A stretch of DNA of 64,000 nt from positions 1 through 64,000 of the forward strand of contig NZ_LJPW01000012.1 in the NCBI RefSeq assembly GCF_001400735.1, written 5' to 3'. The notes below the pieces were generated by a model. It saw nothing but the letters and a program-made list of their open reading frames with translations. It was not told the origin of the DNA and did not search any database. Position 1 is the stretch's first letter. Every line of letters starts with the position of its first letter. Source of the DNA: Pseudomonas caricapapayae. Its GTDB lineage: Bacteria > Pseudomonadota > Gammaproteobacteria > Pseudomonadales > Pseudomonadaceae. A program made the translations under genes and the position numbers. Below are positions 10,389 to 18,376 of the stretch, piece by piece.

Positions 10389-11927
10389 GTGAGCCAGTCT
10401 TTGATTGCTGCCCTGCAGAACCCTGCCCTTTTCCCACATCCAGTGGAGCATTTCCAGGTCATCGAAACGCACATTTCGTGGGTTCTGCTGACTGGCCCGT
10501 ATGCCTACAAATTCAAAAAGCCAATGAACTTCGGTTTTCTGGATTTCACTACCCTGGCCCTCCGTGAGCACTTCTGCCGCGAAGAGCTGCGCCTGAATCA
10601 GCGTCTGACCGATGACCTCTACATCGACGTTCTGCCGATCACCGGCACAGAAGACGCGCCGCAACTGGGCGGCGACGGCGAAGTCATCGAATACGCGCTG
10701 AAGATGAAGCAGTTCTCACAGAATGGGCTGCTCAGCACCCTGCAAGCCAATGGCGAGGTAACGACCGCGCATATCGACGAACTGGCGCGCCAGATCGCAG
10801 GTTTTCACCTCGCTTCGCCGCGGGTCGGACCGGAAAGCGAACTGGGCTCGCCTGACAGCGTCATGGCCCCCGTGACACAGAACTTTGAGCAAATTCGCCC
10901 ACTGATCAGCGAAAAAACCGATCTGGCGCAGCTTGATGCTCTACAAGCATGGGCAGAATCGAGCTTTGCACGACTCAAACCGCTGCTGGCTCAACGCAAA
11001 GCCGACGGATTCATTCGCGAATGCCATGGCGACATCCATCTGGGCAATGCAACGGTGATCGACGGCAAGGTCGTGCTGTTCGACTGCATCGAGTTCAACG
11101 AGCCGTTCCGCAAGACTGACGTCTATGCCGACATCGGCTTCCTGGCAATGGACCTTGAAGACCGTGGACTGAAATCGCTGTCCCGGCGTTTGATCAGTCA
11201 GTACCTGGAAATCACCGGCGACTACGCGGGGCTGGAACTGCTGAATTTCTACAAGGCCTACCGTGCGATGGTCCGCGCCAAGGTAGCGCTGTTCAGCCAG
11301 CCGGCCAATGCCGACGGTGTGCAACGCGCGGCGACGCTTCGTCAATATCGCAATTATGCCAATCTGGCCGAAAGCTACAGCGCCATTCCCTCGCCTTTTC
11401 TGACTATCACCCACGGCGTATCAGCCGTCGGCAAAAGTCATGTAGCGATGCGCCTGGTGGAATCGCTGGGTGCCATCCGTCTGCGATCGGACGTAGAGCG
11501 CAAGCGCCTTTTTGCCAGCCAGAATCAGGATCTTTATGACACGCAAGCCAGCAGCGCAACCTATAAACGCCTGCATGAGCTTGCCAGCGCAACCCTGCGA
11601 GCGGGCTTCTCGGTAGTGATCGATGCCACCTACCTCAAGCGCGAGCAGCGTGATGCCACAGCGAAAATCGCTGAAGGCACTGGCGTTCCGTATCTGATCC
11701 TGGATTGCGAAGCGCCACATGCAGTGATCGCGGGCTGGCTTGCGCAGCGCCAGGCTGAGAACACTGATCCTTCCGACGCAACTCTGGACGTCATCGAGGC
11801 TCAGCAGGCCAGTCGCGAGCCGCTCAGTGCAGAAGAGCTACAGCGTAGCAAGAAGGTTGCAACCAATGTCAGCAGCGATCTGGACAACCTGATCGACAAC
11901 CTGCGCCAACGCCTGCCAGGCCTGTAA
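10389..11927 (+). CDS. Two-domain protein: aminoglycoside phosphotransferase-like domain plus P-loop kinase domain
   Basis: This 512-residue protein joins two ATP-using modules. The N-terminal half is APH/kinase-like, with a catalytic loop CHGDIHLGN near residue 217 and a following FDCIEF. The C-terminal third is a zeta-toxin/shikimate-kinase-like P-loop domain with Walker A GVSAVGKS near residue 345 and VVIDATYLKREQR downstream. The GTG at 10389 is chosen because AAGGA stands 6 bases upstream; the reading frame extends 84 codons further but that part overlaps mrcB. The substrate is not known. A homologue is beside mrcB in P. aeruginosa. Confidence 0.85.
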   Translation: MSQSLIAALQNPALFPHPVEHFQVIETHISWVLLTGPYAYKFKKPMNFGFLDFTTLALREHFCREELRLNQRLTDDLYIDVLPITGTEDAPQLGGDGEVIEYALKMKQFSQNGLLSTLQANGEVTTAHIDELARQIAGFHLASPRVGPESELGSPDSVMAPVTQNFEQIRPLISEKTDLAQLDALQAWAESSFARLKPLLAQRKADGFIRECHGDIHLGNATVIDGKVVLFDCIEFNEPFRKTDVYADIGFLAMDLEDRGLKSLSRRLISQYLEITGDYAGLELLNFYKAYRAMVRAKVALFSQPANADGVQRAATLRQYRNYANLAESYSAIPSPFLTITHGVSAVGKSHVAMRLVESLGAIRLRSDVERKRLFASQNQDLYDTQASSATYKRLHELASATLRAGFSVVIDATYLKREQRDATAKIAEGTGVPYLILDCEAPHAVIAGWLAQRQAENTDPSDATLDVIEAQQASREPLSAEELQRSKKVATNVSSDLDNLIDNLRQRLPGL

Positions 11928-12028
11928 AAATGATGCACGGCCGTTGAGCGGGTAATGCTTCACGGCCTCACAATGATGGCGATATAATGGCGTCATAATT
12001 CCAACGCAACCACATGTCCGAGGCCATC

Positions 12029-12373
12029 ATGAGCCAGCCCAAACAGATCGACTCACCGCTTTACATGCTGCTGCGCAGAGATGATGTCGAAGGTTTCAAT
12101 CAAGAGAAACCGCGAACCGGCACGATTGATATGGTCGGGGGCGACTTCCGGGGGCTGGACCTGCGTGCTCTGGACACTGCCAGGATCGACTTCACCGACG
12201 CCTACTTCCGGTCCGCCGACCTTCGCGGGCTGGACTTGCGCCACACACCAATGGAGGGCGCGAGCATCGCTCATGCACAGATTTCGGGTGTGTTCTTCCC
12301 TGCAGAACTCTCGGCTGACGAGATTCTGATGTCGGTCAATTTCGGCACGCGCCTGCGCTATCGCACCCGCTAG
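12029..12373 (+). CDS. Pentapeptide-repeat protein
   Basis: This 114-residue protein has pentapeptide-type repeats (A[D/N]LXX) in its middle: GDFRG, LDLRA, IDFTD, ADLRG and LDLRH. These should form a short right-handed quadrilateral beta-helix. It has no signal or membrane segment. The ATG at 12029 has GAGG 5 bases upstream and is preferred to the ATG at 12014, which has none. Its function is unknown. In P. aeruginosa a related gene also lies upstream of the prrF locus. Confidence 0.75.
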   Translation: MSQPKQIDSPLYMLLRRDDVEGFNQEKPRTGTIDMVGGDFRGLDLRALDTARIDFTDAYFRSADLRGLDLRHTPMEGASIAHAQISGVFFPAELSADEILMSVNFGTRLRYRTR

Positions 12374-12556
12374 AACTGAAAACAACGTTGCAGCCTGCAT
12401 GCGCAATGCATGTCGGGCTGGCGCTGTGTCGCTGCGCTGCTGCCTCTCCTCTCTTCATATCACAACCGTACGCGCCCCATTGCCGTGTTCTGTCAGGCAT
12501 CTTTTGGCCTGTGAACAAAGGCCTGCGGACAGGCGTTTGTGCGGGCAAAAGAAATG

Positions 12557-12590
12557 TTGACTTACAAATGAGAATCGTTATGATTATCAC
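12557..12590 (+). promoter_or_regulatory. prrF promoter overlapped by a Fur box
   Basis: A -35 element TTGACT (12557-12562) and a -10 element TATGAT (12579-12584) are separated by 16 bp. A Fur box at 12570-12588 (GAGAATCGTTATGATTATC) matches the 19-bp consensus at 14 positions and covers the spacer and -10. Iron-loaded Fur should therefore block PrrF transcription directly. Confidence 0.88.
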
Positions 12591-12702
12591 ATCCGGTCGC
12601 GAGACTGGACGGTAACTGAAAGACCTTGGTTCGGACTTTCAGATTATCTCCTCATCAGGCTAATCACGGTTTTTGACCCGGCTCTTTGCCGGGTCTTTTT
12701 TT
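12591..12702 (+). ncRNA. prrF: PrrF iron-responsive small RNA
   Basis: This is a Fur-repressed sRNA of about 112 nt that, in Pseudomonas, base-pairs with mRNAs for iron-using proteins under iron starvation. The conserved core is recognisable: GGTCGCGAGACTGG, AACTGAAAGACCTTGG, CTTTCAGATTATCTCC and TCATCAGGCTAATCACGG, then a terminator. CTGAAAG and CTTTCAG form the internal stem. The 5' end is placed 6-7 bp after the -10. P. aeruginosa has two tandem copies; only one is found here. Confidence 0.93.
12675..12702 (+). terminator. PrrF intrinsic terminator
   Basis: GACCCGGC (12675-12682) pairs with GCCGGGTC (12688-12695) over a 5-base loop, followed by a T-run to 12702. Confidence 0.92.
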
Positions 12703-12727
12703 GCCCGCCAGAAAAGCTGCCCCGCCC

Positions 12728-13507
12728 TCAAAAACCATTGCCGTGCGATTCAAGCAGGCCAAGCCTGACCAGTAAATCGTCCAGCAAGCTGGAGCCGCCC
12801 AACCGTAAGCGCCCGGCATTCATCCATTGCCGACCGAAACGGGCGTGGGCCAGCGTCATGTAGATACATGCCTCGTCGAACGTGCGTATACCGCCTGCGA
12901 CCTTCAACCCAACCTGACCGCCCACATCCGAAATGGACTCAAGCATCACACGTACAGCCTGAGGAGTGACGTGACTGGCGGCCTTGCCCGTGCAGGTCTT
13001 GAGGAAGTCGGCACCTGACGCTATCGCATCGCGGCAGGCGTCGAGGATCATTTGCGAATCGCGCAGATCACAGGTTTCGAGTGTCGCAGTGAGTCTGGCC
13101 TGCCCTGCACACACGGCGGCACAAGCCGATATCATCTCAAGGCCGGCCAGCCGATCTCCGCCGAGCAGCGCGCGAAAGGGGTAGACGACATCGATCTCGT
13201 CCGCGCCAGACATCAGCGCATCACGCACTTCAGTGGTCACTGCCGGGATATTGCTACTGCCATGCGGGAAATTGACGACGCCGACGACCTTGACGCCACG
13301 CGCCAGCATGCGGTCCAGAGTGGTTCGCGCCAGACATACAAAACGCGGCTGGACGCAGACCGCAGCCACCGGCCCTACAGGCGTCAATGCGCGCTGACAG
13401 ATACCGACAATACGCTGCTCGGTGTCGTCCGTGTTAAGGGCAAACAGCTCAAGCAGCCCTATGACCTGACGCGCCAGCCGCTCATCATCTGCTGTCATCT
13501 CTTTCAT
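12728..13507 (-). CDS. deoC: Deoxyribose-phosphate aldolase
   Basis: This 259-residue TIM-barrel aldolase splits 2-deoxy-D-ribose 5-phosphate into glyceraldehyde 3-phosphate and acetaldehyde during deoxynucleoside salvage. The Schiff-base lysine region is DFLKTCTGKAASHVTP and the second active-site lysine is in VGLKVAGGIRTF. VKVVGVVNFPHG is also conserved. The ATG at 13507 gives the usual family length; the frame stays open to 13552 and an internal ATG at 13498 is possible, with no decisive ribosome binding site. No other deo genes are nearby. Confidence 0.88.
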   Translation of the reverse strand: MKEMTADDERLARQVIGLLELFALNTDDTEQRIVGICQRALTPVGPVAAVCVQPRFVCLARTTLDRMLARGVKVVGVVNFPHGSSNIPAVTTEVRDALMSGADEIDVVYPFRALLGGDRLAGLEMISACAAVCAGQARLTATLETCDLRDSQMILDACRDAIASGADFLKTCTGKAASHVTPQAVRVMLESISDVGGQVGLKVAGGIRTFDEACIYMTLAHARFGRQWMNAGRLRLGGSSLLDDLLVRLGLLESHGNGF

Positions 13508-13722
13508 GGCGTTTCCACTCTGCAAAACATAAGCAGGACGATATACGGACACGAGGGCGAGCAGGCGCGAGCGAATTGCTTAGAGAAAAAAACTACAGGA
13601 AGACAGGAAAAAACCGACGCAGAGTGTAAAAGGCGCACTGTACGACAACGCACTCGTGGAGATAACTCTGTCAGACTGCCCAGGCCAGGCGCCGACTCGA
13701 AAAACAGGCCTGTGGAGGCTTC

Positions 13723-14061
13723 TTGAAATTCCTTTGCACTTCACGTCATCTGCCCGAAGCCCAAAGCAGAGGCTTTGAGCTGGGCGAACATAGCCTATTC
13801 GCCGTACGTCGTCAGGGGCATGTGTTCGTCTACAAAAACCGCTGTCCGCACCGCGGTATCGCTCTGGAATGGCAACCGGACCAGTTCCTGGACAGCAGCG
13901 CCAGTCTTATTCAGTGCGCCACGCATGGAGCATTGTTCCTGATCGAGAGCGGCGAATGCGTTGCGGGGCCTTGCGCCGGCCAGTCATTGAGTGCGATTGA
14001 AAGCCGGGAAGATGCCGAGGGGATCTGGGTATGTCTGCCCATGGGCGATGAAGAATGCTGA
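13723..14061 (+). CDS. Rieske-type [2Fe-2S] ferredoxin
   Basis: This 112-residue single-domain protein has the two Rieske cluster motifs, RCPHRGIALEW (Cys-X-His, residues about 46-48) and QCATHGALF (Cys-X2-His, residues about 66-69). It resembles small ferredoxin subunits that feed electrons to oxygenases, but no oxygenase gene lies beside it, so the partner is unknown. The start is a TTG with GGAGG close upstream. The 170-bp gap before it, divergent from deoC, shows no distinctive element. Confidence 0.85.
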   Translation: MKFLCTSRHLPEAQSRGFELGEHSLFAVRRQGHVFVYKNRCPHRGIALEWQPDQFLDSSASLIQCATHGALFLIESGECVAGPCAGQSLSAIESREDAEGIWVCLPMGDEEC

Positions 14062-14076
14062 CCCTTTCAGTGCGGT

Positions 14077-14790
14077 TCAGTCCAGCCAGTGAACCTGCAG
14101 CCTTCGGTCGATAAGAATCTCTTCCGGCGTCAACTGCACACCGTAGGCAAGAATTTGCACGCCGGCATCGATGGCTTCGCGCAACGCTGATGCGTAAGCC
14201 GGGTCGATCTCCTTTGCCGGCCGCACAGCATCGACGTTGGTAAGGTTGACGCAATACAGCAACACGGCGCGCACGCCCTCGCGTGCCAGCGTCGCCAGCT
14301 CGCGCAAATGCCGCGCGCCTCGTTGGGTGACGGCGTCGGGAAACGCTGCCACGCTGGAATCATCGAAACCCAGAGTGACGCTTTTCACTTCCAGATACAG
14401 ATAGCCATCCGGGTACTCCAGGCGAAAGTCCACACGGCTCTTTTCCTGCCCATAGGCCACTTCGCGCCTGAGTGCCGTGAACCCCGCAAGTTCACTAATG
14501 ATCCCTGCGCGCAAGGCCTCTTCAACCAGCGTATTGGCTCGTCCGGTATTGATACAGGCCAGCCTGCCCTGTGGGGTCTCGCTGATCTCCCAAGTGCCCG
14601 GCAGCTTGCGCTTCGGATCACTCGAACGACTGAACCACACGCGCCCGCCGGGCATCATGCAGTTGAGCATTGAGCCCGTGTTGGGGCAGTGAATGGTCAA
14701 CAATTCACCGCTATCGGTTTCGATATCAGCCAGAAAACGCTTGTAACGCACCAGCAGACGACCCTGTTCAAGCTGCGGAGAAAAGCGCAT
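14077..14790 (-). CDS. sfsA: SfsA family DNA/RNA nuclease-like protein
   Basis: This 237-residue protein matches SfsA over its full length: an N-terminal OB-fold-like part ([11 protein letters not shown]), the CPNTGSML segment, and a nuclease-like core with [21 protein letters not shown]. SfsA was first described as a sugar fermentation stimulation factor in E. coli and binds nucleic acid; its physiological role is not settled. The ATG overlaps the upstream aminotransferase stop as TGATG. Confidence 0.92.
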   Translation of the reverse strand: MRFSPQLEQGRLLVRYKRFLADIETDSGELLTIHCPNTGSMLNCMMPGGRVWFSRSSDPKRKLPGTWEISETPQGRLACINTGRANTLVEEALRAGIISELAGFTALRREVAYGQEKSRVDFRLEYPDGYLYLEVKSVTLGFDDSSVAAFPDAVTQRGARHLRELATLAREGVRAVLLYCVNLTNVDAVRPAKEIDPAYASALREAIDAGVQILAYGVQLTPEEILIDRRLQVHWLD

Positions 14791-15962
14791 CAGACGCCCC
14801 AGCTACGCAAACCGCGCGCGATTCGCTCGACCGCCTGTTCAAGGCGCGGCAGGCTTTGCGTATAGGCAAAGCGCACGTGGTGCCCGGCCTTAAAACGGCC
14901 AAAGTCCAGACCTGGTGTGAAGGCGACATGCTCGGTTTCCAGAAAATACCTGCAAAACGCGAAGGCATCGCCGCCAAATGCAGAGATATCAGCGTACAGG
15001 TAAAAAGCACCTTCCGGCTCGACGGCAATACCGAAGCCCAGTTCGCGCAGCGCTGGCAGCAGAAAGTCACGGCGGCGGCCGAACTCGGCGCGCCGCTGCT
15101 CGAGTATGGCCAGTGTCTGCGGCTCGAAGCAGGCGAGCGCGGCATGTTGCGCCATGCTTGGCGCGCTGATGTAGAGGTTCTGGGCCAGTTTTTCCAGATC
15201 GGCCACGGCATCCTGTGGCGCGACCAGCCAGCCAAGACGCCATCCGGTCATGCCGAAATACTTTGAAAAACTATTGAGAACGAAAGCGTCGTTATCAACT
15301 TCCAGCACACTGCTGGCGTCCACACCGTAGGTCAGGCCGTGATAGATCTCGTCCACCACCAAGTGCCCACTGCGGGCTTTCAATGCCTGAGACAAGGCTG
15401 CCAGTTCGTCGCGGCTCAACAGGGTGCCGGTCGGATTGGCCGGTGATGCCACCAGAGCGCCGACACTGTTGTGATTCCAGTGCGTCGCCACCAGCTCAGG
15501 GGTCAGCTGATAACGCTCTTGCGGACCGACCGGCACCAGTTGCGCCTCGCCCTCGATCAAACGCAAGAAATGCCGATTGCACGGGTAACCAGGGTCCGCC
15601 AGCAACCAGTGCTTGCCTGGATCGACCAGCAGACTGCTGGCAAGCAACAAGGCCCCAGAACCGCCCGGTGTGATCAGAATGCGATGGGGATCGATATCAA
15701 CCCCGTAGCGCTGGGCGTAAAACCCGGAAATGGCTTCGCGCAATTGCGGCAGACCACGCGCGGCAGTGTAGCGGGTCTTGCCGTCTGCCAGGGCCGCCTG
15801 GCCAGCCTTGATGATGGGATCTGCGGTGGTAAAATCGGGTTCGCCGATTTCCAGGTGAATGACATCATGACCCGCAGCCTGCAATTCGTTGGCACGCGCC
15901 AACAGCGCCATGACATGAAAAGGTTCGATGGCGCGACTGCGCGCACTGTAGAGCTGGGTCAT
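14790..15962 (-). CDS. Class I/II PLP-dependent aminotransferase
   Basis: This 390-residue fold-type I aminotransferase carries the PLP-lysine motif [15 protein letters not shown] and the conserved [10 protein letters not shown] region. N-terminal [15 protein letters not shown] is typical of the aspartate/tyrosine/aromatic group, so its substrate cannot be fixed from sequence. The ATG at 15962 is chosen because AAAGGA lies a few bases upstream; the frame remains open to 16205. It overlaps sfsA, an arrangement also found in other pseudomonads near dksA. Confidence 0.9.
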   Translation of the reverse strand: MTQLYSARSRAIEPFHVMALLARANELQAAGHDVIHLEIGEPDFTTADPIIKAGQAALADGKTRYTAARGLPQLREAISGFYAQRYGVDIDPHRILITPGGSGALLLASSLLVDPGKHWLLADPGYPCNRHFLRLIEGEAQLVPVGPQERYQLTPELVATHWNHNSVGALVASPANPTGTLLSRDELAALSQALKARSGHLVVDEIYHGLTYGVDASSVLEVDNDAFVLNSFSKYFGMTGWRLGWLVAPQDAVADLEKLAQNLYISAPSMAQHAALACFEPQTLAILEQRRAEFGRRRDFLLPALRELGFGIAVEPEGAFYLYADISAFGGDAFAFCRYFLETEHVAFTPGLDFGRFKAGHHVRFAYTQSLPRLEQAVERIARGLRSWGV

Positions 15963-16312
15963 GGGTATTCCTTTATAGGTGCGCGCATTAAAAACATGAT
16001 TGTCATGACGACGCGGCATGATTCTACCGAACCGACCGCCCAGTGGTGGGTTTACAGGCTGAAAAACCCGGTCGCCGAACGCTGAATAAAAGAAAGCTAC
16101 GACGGTGTTCAGCGACTGGAGTTCATTTAAGTGGAAGACAGATGCGAAATGGCCATCTCTGTAAGCAGACGGCGTCGTCATGCTCGACAACCGGGAGTAG
16201 CGCACTCCGATTTGATCTGGTAAGTTCGCCCGCTTGCAGCTGCAGGGCCGACGGGTGTCGGTGATGGAACAATCCTGCGCAATAGATTAGAAGAGTGAGA
16301 GGCGGTCCAGAC

Positions 16313-16753
16313 ATGCCCACCCCAGAAAAGCAACAGAACCATCTAATCAGCGGCTTTGAACCCTACGTACCAACGAAGGGTGAGGAGTATATGGGTGAGC
16401 CCATGCGCGCTCACTTCACCAAGATCCTGAACAAGTGGAAGCAGGACTTGATGCAAGAGGTCGACCGAACGGTAGACCATATGAAGGATGAGGCTGCCAA
16501 CTTCCCCGACCCGGCCGACCGTGCCAGCCAGGAAGAAGAGTTCAGCCTGGAACTTCGCGCCCGTGATCGCGAACGCAAGCTGATCAAGAAGATCGACAAG
16601 ACGCTGCAACTGATCAAGGACGAAGAGTACGGCTGGTGCGAATCCTGCGGCGTAGAGATCGGCATCCGCCGTCTTGAAGCACGCCCGACCGCGGACCAGT
16701 GCGTCGACTGCAAGACCCTTGCAGAAATCAAGGAAAAACAGGTCGGTAAGTGA
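16313..16753 (+). CDS. dksA: RNA polymerase-binding transcription factor DksA
   Basis: This 147-residue protein is DksA, which binds the RNA polymerase secondary channel and works with ppGpp in the stringent response. The coiled-coil with an acidic tip lies in residues about 35-110 (NFPDPADRASQEEEFSLELR), and the four-cysteine zinc finger is CESCGVEIG...QCVDCKTL. The frame extends 6 codons upstream, but GAGAGG precedes the ATG at 16313. A strong terminator follows, and gluQ is downstream, as in many Gammaproteobacteria. Confidence 0.96.
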   Translation: MPTPEKQQNHLISGFEPYVPTKGEEYMGEPMRAHFTKILNKWKQDLMQEVDRTVDHMKDEAANFPDPADRASQEEEFSLELRARDRERKLIKKIDKTLQLIKDEEYGWCESCGVEIGIRRLEARPTADQCVDCKTLAEIKEKQVGK

Positions 16754-16773
16754 CCTGGGGCCGCCTTTGACTG

Positions 16774-16798
16774 AAAAGACGCTTCGGCGTCTTTTTTT
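16774..16798 (+). terminator. dksA terminator
   Basis: AAAAGACGC and GCGTC flank a stable TTCG tetraloop (stem 16778-16791), followed by seven T at 16792-16798. Confidence 0.9.
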
Positions 16799-16941
16799 GT
16801 GCCTGTGGAAGGCACGATAACGGCGAGTCCTGTTCCCGCATTGCTTGCTCATCGCTGTCCACAAGTCCAACTGGCCCCCACGCGACGCGACATCATGTCC
16901 TGGCTATAGCGACTGCCACACAAACGCTCTTTGATCGCGAG

Positions 16942-16974
16942 GGCACTAGCGACGCAGAGCGCGACGCTAGTGCC
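16942..16974. repeat. Inverted repeat in the dksA-gluQ gap
   Basis: GGCACTAGCG (16942-16951) and CGCTAGTGCC (16965-16974) form a perfect 10-bp stem around 13 bases. The interior GCGACGCAGAGCG recurs on the minus strand at 46910-46922, which points to a dispersed palindromic repeat family. The rest of the 16799-17213 gap holds a small hairpin (TCGCC-GAGA-GGCGA, 17051-17064) and no convincing gene. Confidence 0.6.
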
Positions 16975-17213
16975 AGGGCGAATGAACACGACGAAGTCGG
17001 GCCGGAAACAGAAGCGAAAGGCTTTGGTGACTTTGGCCTCATAAAAGCAACTCGCCGAGAGGCGAAAAGGTGATCTGAGTCGAACCCCGCCCCTCTGACA
17101 TCGCAGAACCGCTTTGCCATCGCGACCGAAAAGCACTTCAAATGGCAACCGAGCACAACCGTCCTCTGCGTTCCACTTGCCCGCCCAAGCTCGCCACCCG
17201 TAACATCCCGCCC

Positions 17214-18101
17214 ATGAAAAAACCCGCCTATATCGGGCGCTTTGCGCCGACCCCCAGTGGCTACCTGCATTTTGGCTCGCTGGTCGCAGCACTCGCTTCC
17301 TATCTTGATGCACGAGCGGCAGGAGGTCAGTGGCTATTGCGCATGGAGGATCTCGACCCGCCGCGCGAAGTGGCCGGCGCGCAGGCGGGGATTATCGAGA
17401 CGCTTGAGCGCTACGGTTTTGAATGGGACGGCCAGATGGTGCGGCAAAGCGAACGCCATGACGCCTACGCCGAGATCCTCCAGCGCTGGTTCAATCATGG
17501 CCTGGCCTACGCCTGCACCTGCTCGCGCAAACAGCTTGAAGACTTCCAGGGTATCTATCCGGGTTTCTGCCGTAATGCAGGGCATTCGCCGGAAAACGCC
17601 GCAATCCGCATTCGCGTCCCGGAGCTGGAATATCGGTTTGAAGACCGGGTTCAGGGCCTCTTCAAAATGCACTTGGGGCGCGAAAGCGGCGACTTTGTGA
17701 TTCGCAGGCGCGACGGGCTTTACGCCTATCAGCTCGCGGTGGTTATCGATGATGCCTGGCAAGGCATCACCGATATCGTGCGTGGTGCCGACCTTCTGGA
17801 CTCGACACCCCGGCACCTCTATCTGCAGGAACTGCTGAGCCTGCCTCAGCCACGCTACCTGCATGTACCGCTGATCACCCAGCCTGACGGCCATAAACTG
17901 GGCAAATCCTACCGCTCCCCGCCCCTGGAAGCCGATCAGGCGACCCCGCTGTTGCTGCGCGCCCTGCGCGCGCTCGGTCAGCCGGTCGACGCACACATGG
18001 CCGATGGCACGGCGCAGGAAGTGCTGGCCTGGGGCATCCAGCACTGGAACGCAGACCTGATTCCCAAACTGCGCACGATTGAAGAAGCCCGGATAGACTG
18101 A
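17214..18101 (+). CDS. gluQ: Glutamyl-Q tRNA(Asp) synthetase
   Basis: This 295-residue truncated glutamyl-tRNA synthetase paralogue attaches glutamate to queuosine-34 of tRNA(Asp). It has only the catalytic domain: the HIGH-like motif PTPSGYLHFGSL at residues 12-23, zinc ligands in ACTCSRKQL and PGFCRN, and the KMSKS-like HKLGKSYRSP. It lacks an anticodon-binding domain, as expected for GluQRS. The frame extends 24 codons further, but the protein conserved in the family starts MKKPAYIGRFAP. It follows dksA, with about 460 bp between them. Confidence 0.94.
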   Translation: MKKPAYIGRFAPTPSGYLHFGSLVAALASYLDARAAGGQWLLRMEDLDPPREVAGAQAGIIETLERYGFEWDGQMVRQSERHDAYAEILQRWFNHGLAYACTCSRKQLEDFQGIYPGFCRNAGHSPENAAIRIRVPELEYRFEDRVQGLFKMHLGRESGDFVIRRRDGLYAYQLAVVIDDAWQGITDIVRGADLLDSTPRHLYLQELLSLPQPRYLHVPLITQPDGHKLGKSYRSPPLEADQATPLLLRALRALGQPVDAHMADGTAQEVLAWGIQHWNADLIPKLRTIEEARID

Positions 18102-18199
18102 TCCAGAGCGGTCGCGGAAAACTACGACGCAAGGATACTTGCAGGTTATCCGCCATCCGTTAACATGCCGCTCCTCATCTACCAGCGCAGGGAGACCAG

Positions 18200-18376
18200 A
18201 TGTACATATACCGATTGGTTTTGCTTCTGGTGGTAGGCATCTATCTGTTCTCTCCGGCCATCATGGACTGGTGGATCGATGCCACTGGTGCCTGGTATCG
18301 CCCCTATATGCTGTGGCTGATCCTGATCGTGGTGACGTTCATCCTGCAGAGCCAGCGAGATGCCGATGAGCTTTAG
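18200..18376 (+). CDS. cbrX: CbrX, small membrane protein upstream of cbrA
   Basis: This 58-residue ORF begins MYIYRLVLLLVVGIYLFSPA and ends QRDADEL. It has two hydrophobic segments (residues 5-22 and 36-49) around a Trp-rich loop (MDWWIDATGAWYRP). GGGAG precedes its ATG. It overlaps the start of cbrA by 11 bases, which indicates translational coupling. A small gene in this place is called CbrX in Pseudomonas and is reported to affect cbrA expression. It is too short for ordinary ORF cut-offs. Confidence 0.85.
   Translation: MYIYRLVLLLVVGIYLFSPAIMDWWIDATGAWYRPYMLWLILIVVTFILQSQRDADEL

Noticed and set aside
16849..17313. Two minus-strand frames in the dksA-gluQ gap.
   Set aside because: They overlap each other and the gluQ start, have no recognisable domain and lack ribosome sites.
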